A DNA stretch of 9,913 bases from an uncultured Clostridia bacterium (GCA_937891595.1 CALATF010000047.1:1-9913); one strand, 5' to 3'. Positions 1 to 7,486 are shown, numbered from the stretch's first letter. Made by a program: numbers and translations. Notes: a model not told the origin generated them from the letters alone.

Positions 1-1135
1 TAAACTTCCTGTTAAATTTAGAAGATATTGCGCTAAGATTTCTATTTTAACAGATTCTATTCAATATGAAGGCGATGACACAATGAGGCCTATCTATGGT
101 AACGACTATGCTATTGCTTGTTGTGTAAGTGCTATGAGATCTGGCAAACAAATGCAATTCTTCGGTGCTCGTTGCAACCTTGCTAAAGCATTATTATATG
201 CTATCAATGGTGGTGTAGACGAAAAATCTGGTAAACTTGTGGTTGAAGGATTAGAAAAGAATACTGAAAAAGTTTTAACTTATGATAAAGTTAAAAAAGC
301 ATATTCTATTGCATTAAGAAAAATTGCTAAAACATATGTTGATGCAATGAATATTATTCACTATATGCACGATAAATATGCTTACGAAGCAAGCCAAATG
401 GCTTTACATGATTCTGTTGTTGATAGACTTATGGCTTTTGGTTGCGCAGGTTTCTCTGTTGCAGTAGATTCACTTTCTGCTATTAAATATGCAAAAGTAA
501 CACCTGTTAGAAACGAACAAGGTATTGCAGTTGACTTTACTATTGAAGGTGATTATCCTAAATTTGGTAACGACGAAGATAAAGTTGACAAAATAGGCGT
601 TGAACTTGCTCAAGAATTTATTTCTTACTTAAAAGAAAATCCACTTTACAGAAATGCAAAACATACATTATCACTTCTTACAATTACTTCTAACGTTATG
701 TATGGTAAAAAAACAGGTACAACTCCAGACGGAAGAAAAGCTGGCGAACCATTTGCTCCTGGTGCAAACCCTATGCACGGCAGAGATTGTTCAGGTGCTT
801 TAGCATCACTTAACTCTGTAGCAAAAATACCATATTGCGATTGCTGTCAAGACGGTATTTCAAATACATTCTCTATTGTTCCTGATGCTTTAGGTCATAG
901 CGAACAAGACAGAGAAAAGAATTTAGTTGCAATTCTTGATGGTTACTTTAAACAACATGCTCAACACATTAACGTTAACGTATTTAACAGAGATTTATTA
1001 GTAGATGCTATGAACAATCCTTGGAAATATCCAAACTTAACTATTCGTGTTTCTGGTTATGCTGTTAACTTCAACAAACTTTCAAAACAACATCAACAAG
1101 AAGTTATTTCAAGAACTTTCCACGAAAAAGTTTAA
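1..1135 (+). CDS. pflB: Pyruvate formate-lyase (formate C-acetyltransferase), C-terminal half; 5' end off the window
   Basis: The glycyl-radical enzyme that converts pyruvate and CoA to acetyl-CoA and formate in anaerobic fermentation. The reading frame is open from base 2, so 377 codons are visible. The ATG at 83 is an internal methionine (context GDDTMRP, as in the family) and not the start. The adjacent catalytic cysteines (AIACCVS) are encoded at 119-124, matching Cys418-Cys419 of the E. coli enzyme. The radical glycine lies in RVSGYAV with its codon at 1055-1057, matching Gly734. Other family signatures are FFGARCNLAKALLYAINGG, HYMHDKYAYEAS, DSLSAIKYAKV and PGANPMHGRD. The C-terminus is full length, ending about 25 residues after the glycine. 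A terminator follows at once. Its activase gene pflA lies 2.9 kb downstream rather than adjacent. Certain as to family; substrate pyruvate is inferred from the close match to PflB. Confidence 0.97.
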   Translation, partial: KLPVKFRRYCAKISILTDSIQYEGDDTMRPIYGNDYAIACCVSAMRSGKQMQFFGARCNLAKALLYAINGGVDEKSGKLVVEGLEKNTEKVLTYDKVKKAYSIALRKIAKTYVDAMNIIHYMHDKYAYEASQMALHDSVVDRLMAFGCAGFSVAVDSLSAIKYAKVTPVRNEQGIAVDFTIEGDYPKFGNDEDKVDKIGVELAQEFISYLKENPLYRNAKHTLSLLTITSNVMYGKKTGTTPDGRKAGEPFAPGANPMHGRDCSGALASLNSVAKIPYCDCCQDGISNTFSIVPDALGHSEQDREKNLVAILDGYFKQHAQHINVNVFNRDLLVDAMNNPWKYPNLTIRVSGYAVNFNKLSKQHQQEVISRTFHEKV

Positions 1136-1149
1136 TAATTAAAAATAAT

Positions 1150-1180
1150 AAAAATGCTAGGACTTGTGTCTAGCATTTTT
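1150..1180 (+). terminator. Rho-independent terminator of pflB
   Basis: An 11-bp stem, AAAAATGCTAG at 1150-1160 with CTAGCATTTTT at 1170-1180, and a 9-base loop. The T-run continues to 1182. It begins 15 bases after the pflB stop codon and explains why transcription does not run on into the oppositely oriented cluster. Confidence 0.85.
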
Positions 1181-1262
1181 TTAATATAAAAAATTAAAAT
1201 AATTTCAGTATATAAAACTACAAATAAATTAAAAAATTACAAAACATAATATAATAAATAAA

Positions 1263-1289
1263 AAAACGTTTATAATTTATAAACGTTTT
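1263..1289 (-). terminator. Rho-independent terminator of the four-paralog operon, overlapping the last stop codon
   Basis: A 12-bp stem (1263-1274 with 1278-1289, core ACGTTTATA/TATAAACGT) around a 3-base loop, followed on the minus strand by a run of T residues (A-run at 1261-1266 on the plus strand). The stem contains two bases of the TAA stop codon (1288-1290) of the last gene, so translation and termination are tightly packed. The stem is mostly A-U, so it is weaker than the other terminators here. Confidence 0.7.
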
Positions 1290-1890
1290 ATTGAATATTG
1301 TCATAAATACTTGGTAATTCTGCAACTTGTGGTTGCAATCCTAAACCTTTTTCTTGCATAACGCCTATTCCTAAGTTATAAAGTTGCTCAAAAAATTCTG
1401 GTGGTGGTTCTTCCTGGCTTCTGCTAATAATTCTGTGTAAATCTTGCATATATTTTTCAAAATGAGTTTGTGGGAGTTCATTCAAAATATTTAATGCAAC
1501 TTGGTCCGAGTTTTCGCTATCTTGACACATTGCTTCGTTAATTTGACCATTAATAATTTGACAATAAAGTCTTTGTACTAATTCACACGATTGAATTAAA
1601 AAAGTATTTTCTTGTGTTTTTCCATTAAGTTTTTGGTCTAAATGGGCTTGGTTTTCAATAGAAAATATTTCGTCTAAAGTTTTAAATCTTTCTTCAAGTG
1701 GTAGATTATTTATTATATTATATATGTTATCCATAGATTTTTCTTTATTTTCATAAAATATTGAAAACAAGTTGTTATTATCAGGAAATTCAATATCATC
1801 AATATATGTTCCAATAATTACGTCTGAAGCTTTGATACTTTTTGCAGATTTTAAAATGTTATTAACGTTGTTTTGAATTTTATTTTCCAT
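1288..1890 (-). CDS. Hypothetical protein, paralog 1 of a four-gene tandem family (last gene of operon)
   Basis: A 200-residue protein of no family I recognise. It has no signal peptide or membrane segment and looks soluble and mainly helical. Its closest relative is the first gene of the same operon (3162-3749): NIYNIINNLPLEERFKTLDE aligns with RIRDIFTGLGLESKVEVMDK, and CELVQRLYCQIINGQINEAM aligns with CKIVEQTYYRQLMGVFNQKM. A motif shared by all four paralogs is Leu-Pro-x3-(Phe/Leu/Ile)-(Glu/Gln), here ELPQTHFEKY with LP at 139-140. A last helix (FEQLYNLGIGVMQE, 167-180) also matches the others. The start ATG at 1888-1890 has AGGTG four bases upstream. The gap to the preceding gene is 21 bases, consistent with one transcript. 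Function unknown. Confidence 0.85.
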   Translation of the reverse strand: MENKIQNNVNNILKSAKSIKASDVIIGTYIDDIEFPDNNNLFSIFYENKEKSMDNIYNIINNLPLEERFKTLDEIFSIENQAHLDQKLNGKTQENTFLIQSCELVQRLYCQIINGQINEAMCQDSENSDQVALNILNELPQTHFEKYMQDLHRIISRSQEEPPPEFFEQLYNLGIGVMQEKGLGLQPQVAELPSIYDNIQ

Positions 1891-1911
1891 ATTGCACCTA
1901 TAACTAAATTT

Positions 1912-2460
1912 TTATTGAGCTTGTTCGGTGCTTGCAGAAAAATTTTGAACTGTAGTATTTAAATTAGTTAGTACTGTATAACAATCGTTATCTTCAATGT
2001 TTTCATATTTTTTACCATATTCTTCTACCATCTCATTAAGATATGTAGAAAAAGATTCAAGTTGATTTGGTGGTAGTATAGATAATTGTTCTTGTGTTTT
2101 TTCTGGTGAGCGAGCAAAACAACGTGAAAATGTAACATCATTATTCATTTCAATAAGTGTTTTACTTGCATTAAGTTCATCTTCAAAAATACTTGCTGGT
2201 TGTGCATATTCTTCATTTTGTAATTTTTCTATATTATCAAAAGCAAGAGATACAATTAATGCTCTATCTTTATCATCATAACTACTTAAAGTTTTTTTAA
2301 TATAGTTTTCTTCCCACTTCATTTCTTCATTTAAACTTTCTGTTAAGCCGGTTGAAGTGCAAATATTTTTTAAGTCTTCATTAAAAGCCCTGTATAAATT
2401 AATAGTTTTTGCTGATTGGTTTAAAATTCCAAATATTTGAGATACTTTCATTTCGAACAT
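1912..2460 (-). CDS. Hypothetical protein, paralog 2 of a four-gene tandem family (third gene of operon)
   Basis: A 182-residue soluble, acidic, probably helical protein of unknown family. It is most like its upstream neighbour (2484-3071): ILPPNQLESFSTYLNEMV aligns with LLPQVQLQSFSTFLSDII, FEDELNASKTLIEMNND with FEKDLQALDTLIDLNNQ, and DKDRALIVSLAFDN with DNDRIAIMSHAFNQ. The family Leu-Pro motif is at 129-130 and the closing helix (YTVLTNLNTTVQNF) at 161-174. The start ATG at 2458-2460 follows AAGGGG with nine bases of spacing, only 23 bases after the stop of the previous gene. An alternative ATG lies three codons in (Met4) and is less well spaced. No catalytic motif is visible, so I assign no function. 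Confidence 0.85.
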   Translation of the reverse strand: MFEMKVSQIFGILNQSAKTINLYRAFNEDLKNICTSTGLTESLNEEMKWEENYIKKTLSSYDDKDRALIVSLAFDNIEKLQNEEYAQPASIFEDELNASKTLIEMNNDVTFSRCFARSPEKTQEQLSILPPNQLESFSTYLNEMVEEYGKKYENIEDNDCYTVLTNLNTTVQNFSASTEQAQ

Positions 2461-2483
2461 AATATATTTCCCCTTTTGATTTT

Positions 2484-3071
2484 TTAATTTTGTTCTATTG
2501 AGGTTGTAGCAGTTGCCATTTCTTCAAGTATATTTGTAGTAGATAGGTATAAATTACTTAATCTCATTTGATTATCAAAAGCCCCTTGATTATTTGTTTC
2601 TTCATCTGTTTTAGAAATTATATCTGATAAAAATGTTGAAAAAGATTGAAGTTGGACTTGTGGTAACAATGCTAAACTTACTTGTTGTTGTGGTTGAGCT
2701 TGAATGCCATATTTAACAAACATTGTTTGGTTATTTAAATCTATTAAAGTATCTAAAGCTTGTAAGTCTTTTTCAAAATAACTGCTATCACATTCTAAAG
2801 AAGTTTGAAGTTTTATTGATTTTTGTTGATTAAAAGCATGAGACATAATAGCAATTCTATCGTTATCGTTAATGTAGTATAAAGAAGATTTCATTGTAGA
2901 TTCAAAGTCTTTAATTTCTGATTCCACATGGTCAGTTAAAGTTTCTGCCATTTGTAAAGTTTTTAAATCTTGTAAAAAGTTTCTTCCTGAATTAATTGCC
3001 ATAGAAGTGCATAATAAATCTTTATACATAGTTATTTGTTGTTCGTTTGTCATATTTTTTAATAATATCAA
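2484..3071 (-). CDS. Hypothetical protein, paralog 3 of a four-gene tandem family (second gene of operon, TTG start)
   Basis: A 195-residue soluble protein, rich in Gln and Asn, and the inner-pair sister of the gene at 1912-2460. The conserved blocks are an N-terminal helix around residues 15-37, DNDRIAIMSHAF at 69-80, FEKDLQALDTLIDLNNQ at 99-115, the Leu-Pro motif at 136-137 within LLPQVQLQSFSTFL, and a closing helix near 169-185. The chosen start is the TTG at 3069-3071, because AAGGAG sits nine bases upstream. The first ATG (Met7, 3051-3053) is 27 bases from that site and has no ribosome site of its own. It follows the first gene of the cluster after a 90-base AT-rich gap that has no convincing promoter. 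Function unknown. Confidence 0.82.
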   Translation of the reverse strand: MILLKNMTNEQQITMYKDLLCTSMAINSGRNFLQDLKTLQMAETLTDHVESEIKDFESTMKSSLYYINDNDRIAIMSHAFNQQKSIKLQTSLECDSSYFEKDLQALDTLIDLNNQTMFVKYGIQAQPQQQVSLALLPQVQLQSFSTFLSDIISKTDEETNNQGAFDNQMRLSNLYLSTTNILEEMATATTSIEQN

Positions 3072-3087
3072 TGATATTAACTCCTTT
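3069..3087 (-). promoter_or_regulatory. Ribosome binding site that decides the TTG start of paralog 3
   Basis: On the minus strand AAAGGAG (3081-3087) is followed by nine bases and then TTG (3069-3071). No ATG lies at a workable distance from this site. Confidence 0.65.
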
Positions 3088-3161
3088 TATTTTTTTGTTT
3101 TTTATAAATAAAAATTACTTAATTTTTTAATAATAATTAAACGTATCGCAGATTAGCCATT

Positions 3162-3749
3162 TTAGGCTTCGGGTACTTGCTCAAAGTTAGAAGTTTCTTC
3201 TGGTGTAAATGCTGTTGCTTCTCTTGCGTCTAGAATATTTGTTCCCATTTCGGTTAAAATATCAAATTGACTTTTGTAATTTTGTTGCGAACTACACCAT
3301 GGTTTAAGAGTATCTAATAATCCTTCAATGTGGTTAGATGGTAATGTTGAAAGTATTTCTTGTGCCTCGTCATTATTTTTATCATAAAGCATTTTTTGAT
3401 TAAAAACTCCCATTAACTGCCTATAATATGTTTGTTCTACTATTTTGCATTGATTTAGTTTGTCATATACTTCAGGACTGTTATCGTATATAGCTTGAGT
3501 TTGGGTTTCGGCTGAAATTTCGTAGATTTTATCCATTACTTCAACTTTACTTTCAAGTCCTAAACCTGTAAATATATCTCTAATTCTTTCCGAATTTATA
3601 CATAGCTGTTTGTGACTAGTTTCTTCAAGACTTTTCCTGTCATTCCTAGGCAACTTTCTAGAAGTTATTAAACAATTTAATGCTTTAACATAACCGTCAG
3701 CTTCTTCTAATAATCTGTAGGCATAAATATCCTTACTTTTTTCGTCCAT
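3162..3749 (-). CDS. Hypothetical protein, paralog 4 of a four-gene tandem family (first gene of operon)
   Basis: A 195-residue soluble helical protein of unknown family and the promoter-proximal gene of the cluster. It pairs with the distal gene (1288-1890), sharing the block before the centre (residues 56-77), the C-x-(I/L)-V-(E/Q)-x-x-Y segment at 101-109, the Leu-Pro motif (TLPSNHIEGL, LP at 136-137) and the closing helix FDILTEMGTNIL at 162-173. The N-terminus is highly charged. The start ATG at 3747-3749 follows AGGAG with about 12 bases of spacing, which is rather long, but no better start is in frame. The promoter lies just upstream and the predicted transcript has a leader under 20 bases. 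It is divergent from pflA across 275 bases. Confidence 0.85.
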   Translation of the reverse strand: MDEKSKDIYAYRLLEEADGYVKALNCLITSRKLPRNDRKSLEETSHKQLCINSERIRDIFTGLGLESKVEVMDKIYEISAETQTQAIYDNSPEVYDKLNQCKIVEQTYYRQLMGVFNQKMLYDKNNDEAQEILSTLPSNHIEGLLDTLKPWCSSQQNYKSQFDILTEMGTNILDAREATAFTPEETSNFEQVPEA

Positions 3750-3772
3750 GTTATGATTTTTCTCCTAGCCAA

Positions 3773-3800
3773 ATGATAACATAAATTTGAAAATAGTCAA
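3773..3800 (-). promoter_or_regulatory. Promoter of the four-paralog operon
   Basis: Reading the minus strand: -35 TTGACT (3795-3800, 5 of 6 consensus bases), a 16-base spacer, and -10 TATCAT (3773-3778, 5 of 6) preceded by TGT, an extended -10 element. The start point would fall near 3766, practically on the AGGAG ribosome site, giving a very short leader. A weaker alternative with a TATAAT box exists further upstream near 3828-3838. Confidence 0.7.
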
Positions 3801-3963
3801 TATTCAACTGTTTTATTTGTGCATAATGAGTATTATATTAATTATATTCTGGATGTATTAACCTTTTGTTTTGTAAGGTAAAAAGATAGAAAATATTTAG
3901 ACGAATTTATAAAATCTATTCCATTGTTTAAAAATTTGAGAAAAGTTTTTATGCTGTTAAAAC

Positions 3964-3992
3964 TTGAAATTAATTTAATTTTTTAGTAAAAT
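3964..3992 (+). promoter_or_regulatory. pflA: Promoter of pflA
   Basis: TTGAAA (3964-3969), a 17-base spacer and TAAAAT (3987-3992); each box matches consensus at 5 of 6 positions. The predicted start point near 3999 leaves a leader of about 25 bases. It is divergent from the operon promoter at 3773-3800, so the 275-base gap between 3750 and 4024 is a shared control region. I saw no clear Rex or FNR-type palindrome in it. Confidence 0.7.
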
Positions 3993-4024
3993 GTGTAACA
4001 TAATAAAAATAAAAAGAGAAAGCA

Positions 4025-4756
4025 ATGGAAGAAATAAAAAAAGAAGTAGTAGGTAATATATCTTCAATAGAAACAACAGGTTTTGTTGATGGGCCAGGCA
4101 TAAGAGTACTTGTTTTTATGCAAGGATGCCCGCTAAGATGTTTATATTGTCACAACCCAGAAAACTTATGTTTTTCTACAAAAAAAACACAAATGACGCC
4201 AAGGCAAGTTGTAGATAAAATATTAAAATACAAAAATTATTTTGGAAAAGATGGTGGTGTAACTTTTTCAGGTGGCGAACCGTTAGGTCAACCTAAATTT
4301 TTGTTAGAAGTTTTAAAACTTTGCAAGCAAGAAAAAATTAATACAGCAATAGATACTTCGGGCTGTGCTGAGGAATATGACGAGATTTTAGATTTTGTGG
4401 ATACTGTAATTTTAGATATTAAAGCAGTAGATGGCGAAAAATACAAAAAGTTAACTGGTCAAAAAATAGATAGATTTGAAAGGTTTTTGGCAACCTGTCA
4501 AAAGAAAAATAAAAAGCTTTGGATTAGACAAGTTATTGTACCTAATTTTAACGATACAAAAGAGGACATTTTAAAATTAAAAGAGTACATTTCAAAAATT
4601 AAAAATATCAAAAAAGTGGAACTTTTGCCTTATCATAATATGGCTAAAGATAAATATAAAAAATTAGGTTTAAAATATGCTTTGGAAGATGTGCCTAATA
4701 TGGATAAACTTGAATGTGAAAAACTTCAAAAGTTGCTTTTGTCTAAAGTAAAATAA
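4025..4756 (+). CDS. pflA: Pyruvate formate-lyase activating enzyme (radical SAM)
   Basis: A 243-residue cytoplasmic radical-SAM enzyme, close to the 246 residues of E. coli PflA. It uses a [4Fe-4S] cluster and S-adenosylmethionine to abstract a hydrogen from the radical glycine of PflB. The cluster motif CX3CX2C is at Cys35, Cys39 and Cys42 (GCPLRCLYCHNPE), preceded by the family signature TTGFVDGPGIR. The SAM-binding SGGEP is at 82-86, followed by AIDTSGCAEE, LDIKAVDGEKY and IRQVIVPNFND. The start ATG is supported by alignment with the family; the ribosome site (AAGAGAAAG) is weak. The gene is separated from pflB by four unrelated genes on the other strand and has its own promoter and terminator, so enzyme and activase are transcribed independently here. 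Confidence 0.96.
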   Translation: MEEIKKEVVGNISSIETTGFVDGPGIRVLVFMQGCPLRCLYCHNPENLCFSTKKTQMTPRQVVDKILKYKNYFGKDGGVTFSGGEPLGQPKFLLEVLKLCKQEKINTAIDTSGCAEEYDEILDFVDTVILDIKAVDGEKYKKLTGQKIDRFERFLATCQKKNKKLWIRQVIVPNFNDTKEDILKLKEYISKIKNIKKVELLPYHNMAKDKYKKLGLKYALEDVPNMDKLECEKLQKLLLSKVK

Positions 4757-4826
4757 ATTGTTTGTTTTATAAAAATAAAAAAGATATAAACAAATAGTTA
4801 GAAAAATGTGGATAAACAAAAATAAA

Positions 4827-4857
4827 AAAAAGAGTATTTTAAATAAATACTCTTTTT
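4827..4857. terminator. Bidirectional terminator between convergent pflA and adhE
   Basis: A 13-bp stem (4827-4839 with 4845-4857, core AAAGAGTATTT/AAATACTCTTT) around a 5-base loop. It is flanked by T-rich sequence on the right and an A-run (T-run on the minus strand) on the left, so it can end both transcripts. It lies 70 bases after pflA and 16 bases after adhE. Confidence 0.85.
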
Positions 4858-4873
4858 ATTTTTTATTAAAAAA

Positions 4874-7486
4874 TTAATTGCCTTTGTAAGCTTTTTTAAG
4901 AATTTCTTTCATATCTTCAACCATAGGAACTCTTGGGTTAGCAGGAGAGCATTGATCTTCATATGCAAGAAGTGCGATATTATCTAATTCTTTATTCCAG
5001 TCTTCTTCAGCTATGTTTTGTTCGCAGAAATTCATTTTAATACCTACTTCTTTTCCTAAGTTCATAACAGCATCTGCTAAAGCGTTAACAGCTTCTTCAG
5101 TTGTTTTTGCTTTTAAACCAAGAAGGTTAGCAATAGTTTGATATTTTTCGTTTGCTACATAGTAGTTGTATTTTGGCCAAGTTGAAAGCTTTTGTGGAAC
5201 AGTTCCGTTATATTTAATAACGTGTGGTAAAAGAATTGCGTTTGCTCTGCCGTGTGGGGTATGGAATACTCCACCTATTTTATGAGCTAATGAGTGGTTC
5301 ATTCCAAGGAAAGCATTAGCAAAAGCCATACCAGCAATAGTTGAAGCATTATGCATTTTTTCTCTTGCTTCAAGGTCGTTTTTACCATTTTTTACGGCAC
5401 GTGGAAGATATTTAAATACCATTTGGATTGCTTGGAGTGCAAGCCCGTCGGTATAATCGTTAGCAAGTGTTGAAACATATGCTTCAATAGCATGTGTTAA
5501 AACGTCCATACCAGTATCTGCAGTAACAGAAGCAGGTAGGTTAGTTGTAAATTCAGCATCTATTATTGCAATACTTGGTGTAAGAGCATAGTCTGCAAGT
5601 GGATATTTTTTGTTATTTTCTTTATCTGAAATAACAGCAAAAGGTGTTACTTCTGAACCAGTTCCTGAAGTTGTAGGAATGCAAACAAGTTTTGCTTTTG
5701 CTCCAAGTTCAGGATATTTGAAAGCTCTTTTTCTAATATCCATGAATTTTTGTTTAATATCGCCAAAGTCAACGTCTTCATGTTCATAGAACAACCACAT
5801 TCCTTTAGCACAATCCATAGCAGAACCGCCACCAAGAGCAATAATTGTGTCTGGTTCAAAAGCTTTCATTATTTCTAAACCACGTCTAACAGTTTTAATA
5901 TCTGGGTCTGGTTCAACGTCGCAGAAAAGTGAAATTTGAACTTGATTATTTCTTAAATTTAATTGATCAGTAATTTTATTTACAAAGCCAAGGTCTACCA
6001 TAGTTTTATCGGTGACAATAAAGGCTTTTTTAACGTTTTTCATTTCTTGAAGGTATTGAATTGAATTTCTTTCAAAATAAATTTTTGAAGGAACTTTAAA
6101 CCATTGCATATTATTTCTCCTTTTTCCTATCTTTTTAATGTTAAGTAAGTTTACAGCACTTATGTTATCGCCAACTGAGTTTTTACCATAACTACCACAA
6201 CCAAGGGTAAGGGAAGGTAGGAAAGAGTTGTAAACATTACCTATGCCACCGAAAGTAGATGGAGAATTCCAAATAATACGAATTGCTTTTACTCGAGAAC
6301 CAAATTCTTTTGCAATTTCTTGGTTTTCTGTGTGAATTGTTGCACTGTGACCAAGCCCGTTAAATTCAACCATTTGACAAGCTTTGTTATAACCATCTTC
6401 AGTATTTTCTGCTTTAAGTATTGCTAAAACTGGGGATAATTTTTCACGTGTTAATGGTTCTTTTACGCCTACTTCGTTGCAAGTAGCACAAATAATAGGA
6501 GTATTTTCAGGCACATTAAATCCTGCTTTTTTAGCTATGTCACCTGCTGGTTGACCAACAATTTCAGCATTTAACTTTGCTTGGTCTAAGTTATCTCTAT
6601 TTTCATTTATTGCAAACATAAATTTTTCAAGCATGAATTTTTCTTCTTTGTTTGCAAAGTATACTCCGTATTTTTTAAATTCATTAACAACTTCGTCATA
6701 AATTTCTTTATCTACTATTACAGCTTGTTCAGAAGCACAAATCATACCATTATCAAAAGCTTTACTCATAACAATATCATTTACTGCTTGTTTTATGTTT
6801 GCAGATTTTTCAACATAAGCTGGAACGTTGCCTGCCCCAACGCCAAGTGCTGGTTTGCCACAAGAATAAGCAGCTTTAACCATTGCATTTCCGCCTGTTG
6901 CAAGAATAGTAGCAATGCCTTCGTTATTCATTAAAGCACTTGTTGCATCCATAGAAGGGTGTTCAATCCATTGTATGCAATTTTCAGGAGCACCGGCTTT
7001 TACTGCTGTATCGTGTAAAAGTTTTGCTGTTTCTTTTGAGCATTGTTGTGCTGAAGGGTGGAAAGCAAACACAATAGGGTTTCTTGTTTTTAAGCTAATT
7101 AAACTTTTAAAAATTACTGTTGATGTTGGGTTTGTAACAGGAGTAATACCACAAATAACACCAACTGGGTCAGCTACTTCTACAATACCTGTAACAGTGT
7201 CTTCTTTTATAACTCCGCAAGTTTTAAGGTTGCGCATGTTATTAACAACATATTCAGAAGCATAAAGGTTTTTTGTTGCTTTATCTTCAAACACACCTCT
7301 TTTAGTTTCGTCAATAGCACTTTTTGCAAGCAAGCCATGATTATCAAGTGTGGCAACACTACATTTTGCTACTATGTAGTCAACTTGCTCTTGGTTTAAC
7401 AATCTAAATTTTTCTAGTGCTTCCAAGCCGTTTTTAACCAAAGTGTTAATTTCGTCTTGTACTGTTTTGTCAATTTCTTTTTCCAT
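4874..7486 (-). CDS. adhE: Bifunctional acetaldehyde-CoA / alcohol dehydrogenase
   Basis: An 870-residue fused enzyme reducing acetyl-CoA through acetaldehyde to ethanol with two NADH; family members form filaments (spirosomes). The N-terminal aldehyde dehydrogenase half carries the catalytic cysteine at residue 250 (FDNGMICASEQ). The linker is around residues 445-465, and the C-terminal half is an iron alcohol dehydrogenase with GGGSAMD at 552-558, TTSGTGSEVTPFA, and iron ligands Asp661 and His665 (GMDVLTHAIEAY), His731 (NHSLAHK) and His745 (HTPHGRAN), matching D653/H657/H723/H737 of E. coli. The start was set at the ATG 7484-7486, because AAAGGAA stands seven bases upstream and family N-termini begin here; the frame stays open 11 codons further to 7519 without a ribosome site. 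No missing key residues. Convergent with pflA, consistent with a fermentation locus. Confidence 0.97.
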   Translation of the reverse strand: MEKEIDKTVQDEINTLVKNGLEALEKFRLLNQEQVDYIVAKCSVATLDNHGLLAKSAIDETKRGVFEDKATKNLYASEYVVNNMRNLKTCGVIKEDTVTGIVEVADPVGVICGITPVTNPTSTVIFKSLISLKTRNPIVFAFHPSAQQCSKETAKLLHDTAVKAGAPENCIQWIEHPSMDATSALMNNEGIATILATGGNAMVKAAYSCGKPALGVGAGNVPAYVEKSANIKQAVNDIVMSKAFDNGMICASEQAVIVDKEIYDEVVNEFKKYGVYFANKEEKFMLEKFMFAINENRDNLDQAKLNAEIVGQPAGDIAKKAGFNVPENTPIICATCNEVGVKEPLTREKLSPVLAILKAENTEDGYNKACQMVEFNGLGHSATIHTENQEIAKEFGSRVKAIRIIWNSPSTFGGIGNVYNSFLPSLTLGCGSYGKNSVGDNISAVNLLNIKKIGKRRNNMQWFKVPSKIYFERNSIQYLQEMKNVKKAFIVTDKTMVDLGFVNKITDQLNLRNNQVQISLFCDVEPDPDIKTVRRGLEIMKAFEPDTIIALGGGSAMDCAKGMWLFYEHEDVDFGDIKQKFMDIRKRAFKYPELGAKAKLVCIPTTSGTGSEVTPFAVISDKENNKKYPLADYALTPSIAIIDAEFTTNLPASVTADTGMDVLTHAIEAYVSTLANDYTDGLALQAIQMVFKYLPRAVKNGKNDLEAREKMHNASTIAGMAFANAFLGMNHSLAHKIGGVFHTPHGRANAILLPHVIKYNGTVPQKLSTWPKYNYYVANEKYQTIANLLGLKAKTTEEAVNALADAVMNLGKEVGIKMNFCEQNIAEEDWNKELDNIALLAYEDQCSPANPRVPMVEDMKEILKKAYKGN
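6107..6122 (-). promoter_or_regulatory. Internal ribosome site inside adhE, upstream of the alcohol dehydrogenase half
   Basis: On the minus strand AAGGAG (6117-6122) is followed by seven bases and an in-frame ATG (6107-6109, Met460 of AdhE). Translation from here would give a 411-residue protein starting MQWFKVPSKIYF, exactly the iron alcohol dehydrogenase half. The site is formed by Arg-Arg codons AGG AGA where other AdhE proteins have K-R-x-x-N-M. Use in the cell is inference. Confidence 0.4.

Noticed and set aside
83..85. ATG at 83 as the start of the pyruvate formate-lyase gene
   Set aside because: The frame is open to the left edge and the upstream residues (PVKFRRYCAKIS and onward) match the family, so the gene is cut by the window and not short.
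3110..3127. Hairpin AAAAATT/AATTTTT between the first two paralog genes as a terminator or promoter element
   Set aside because: Seven A-U pairs only, in an AT-rich gap; no G-C core and no convincing promoter boxes at proper spacing.
1288..3749. The four-gene block as a mobile element or prophage fragment
   Set aside because: No transposase, integrase, terminal inverted repeats, target duplication or tRNA site is visible at its borders.
5647..5859. A 70-codon minus-strand frame within adhE
   Set aside because: Out-of-frame shadow of adhE on the same strand.
6725..7265. Plus-strand open frames inside adhE
   Set aside because: Antisense shadows of a certain gene, with no ribosome sites or family resemblance.
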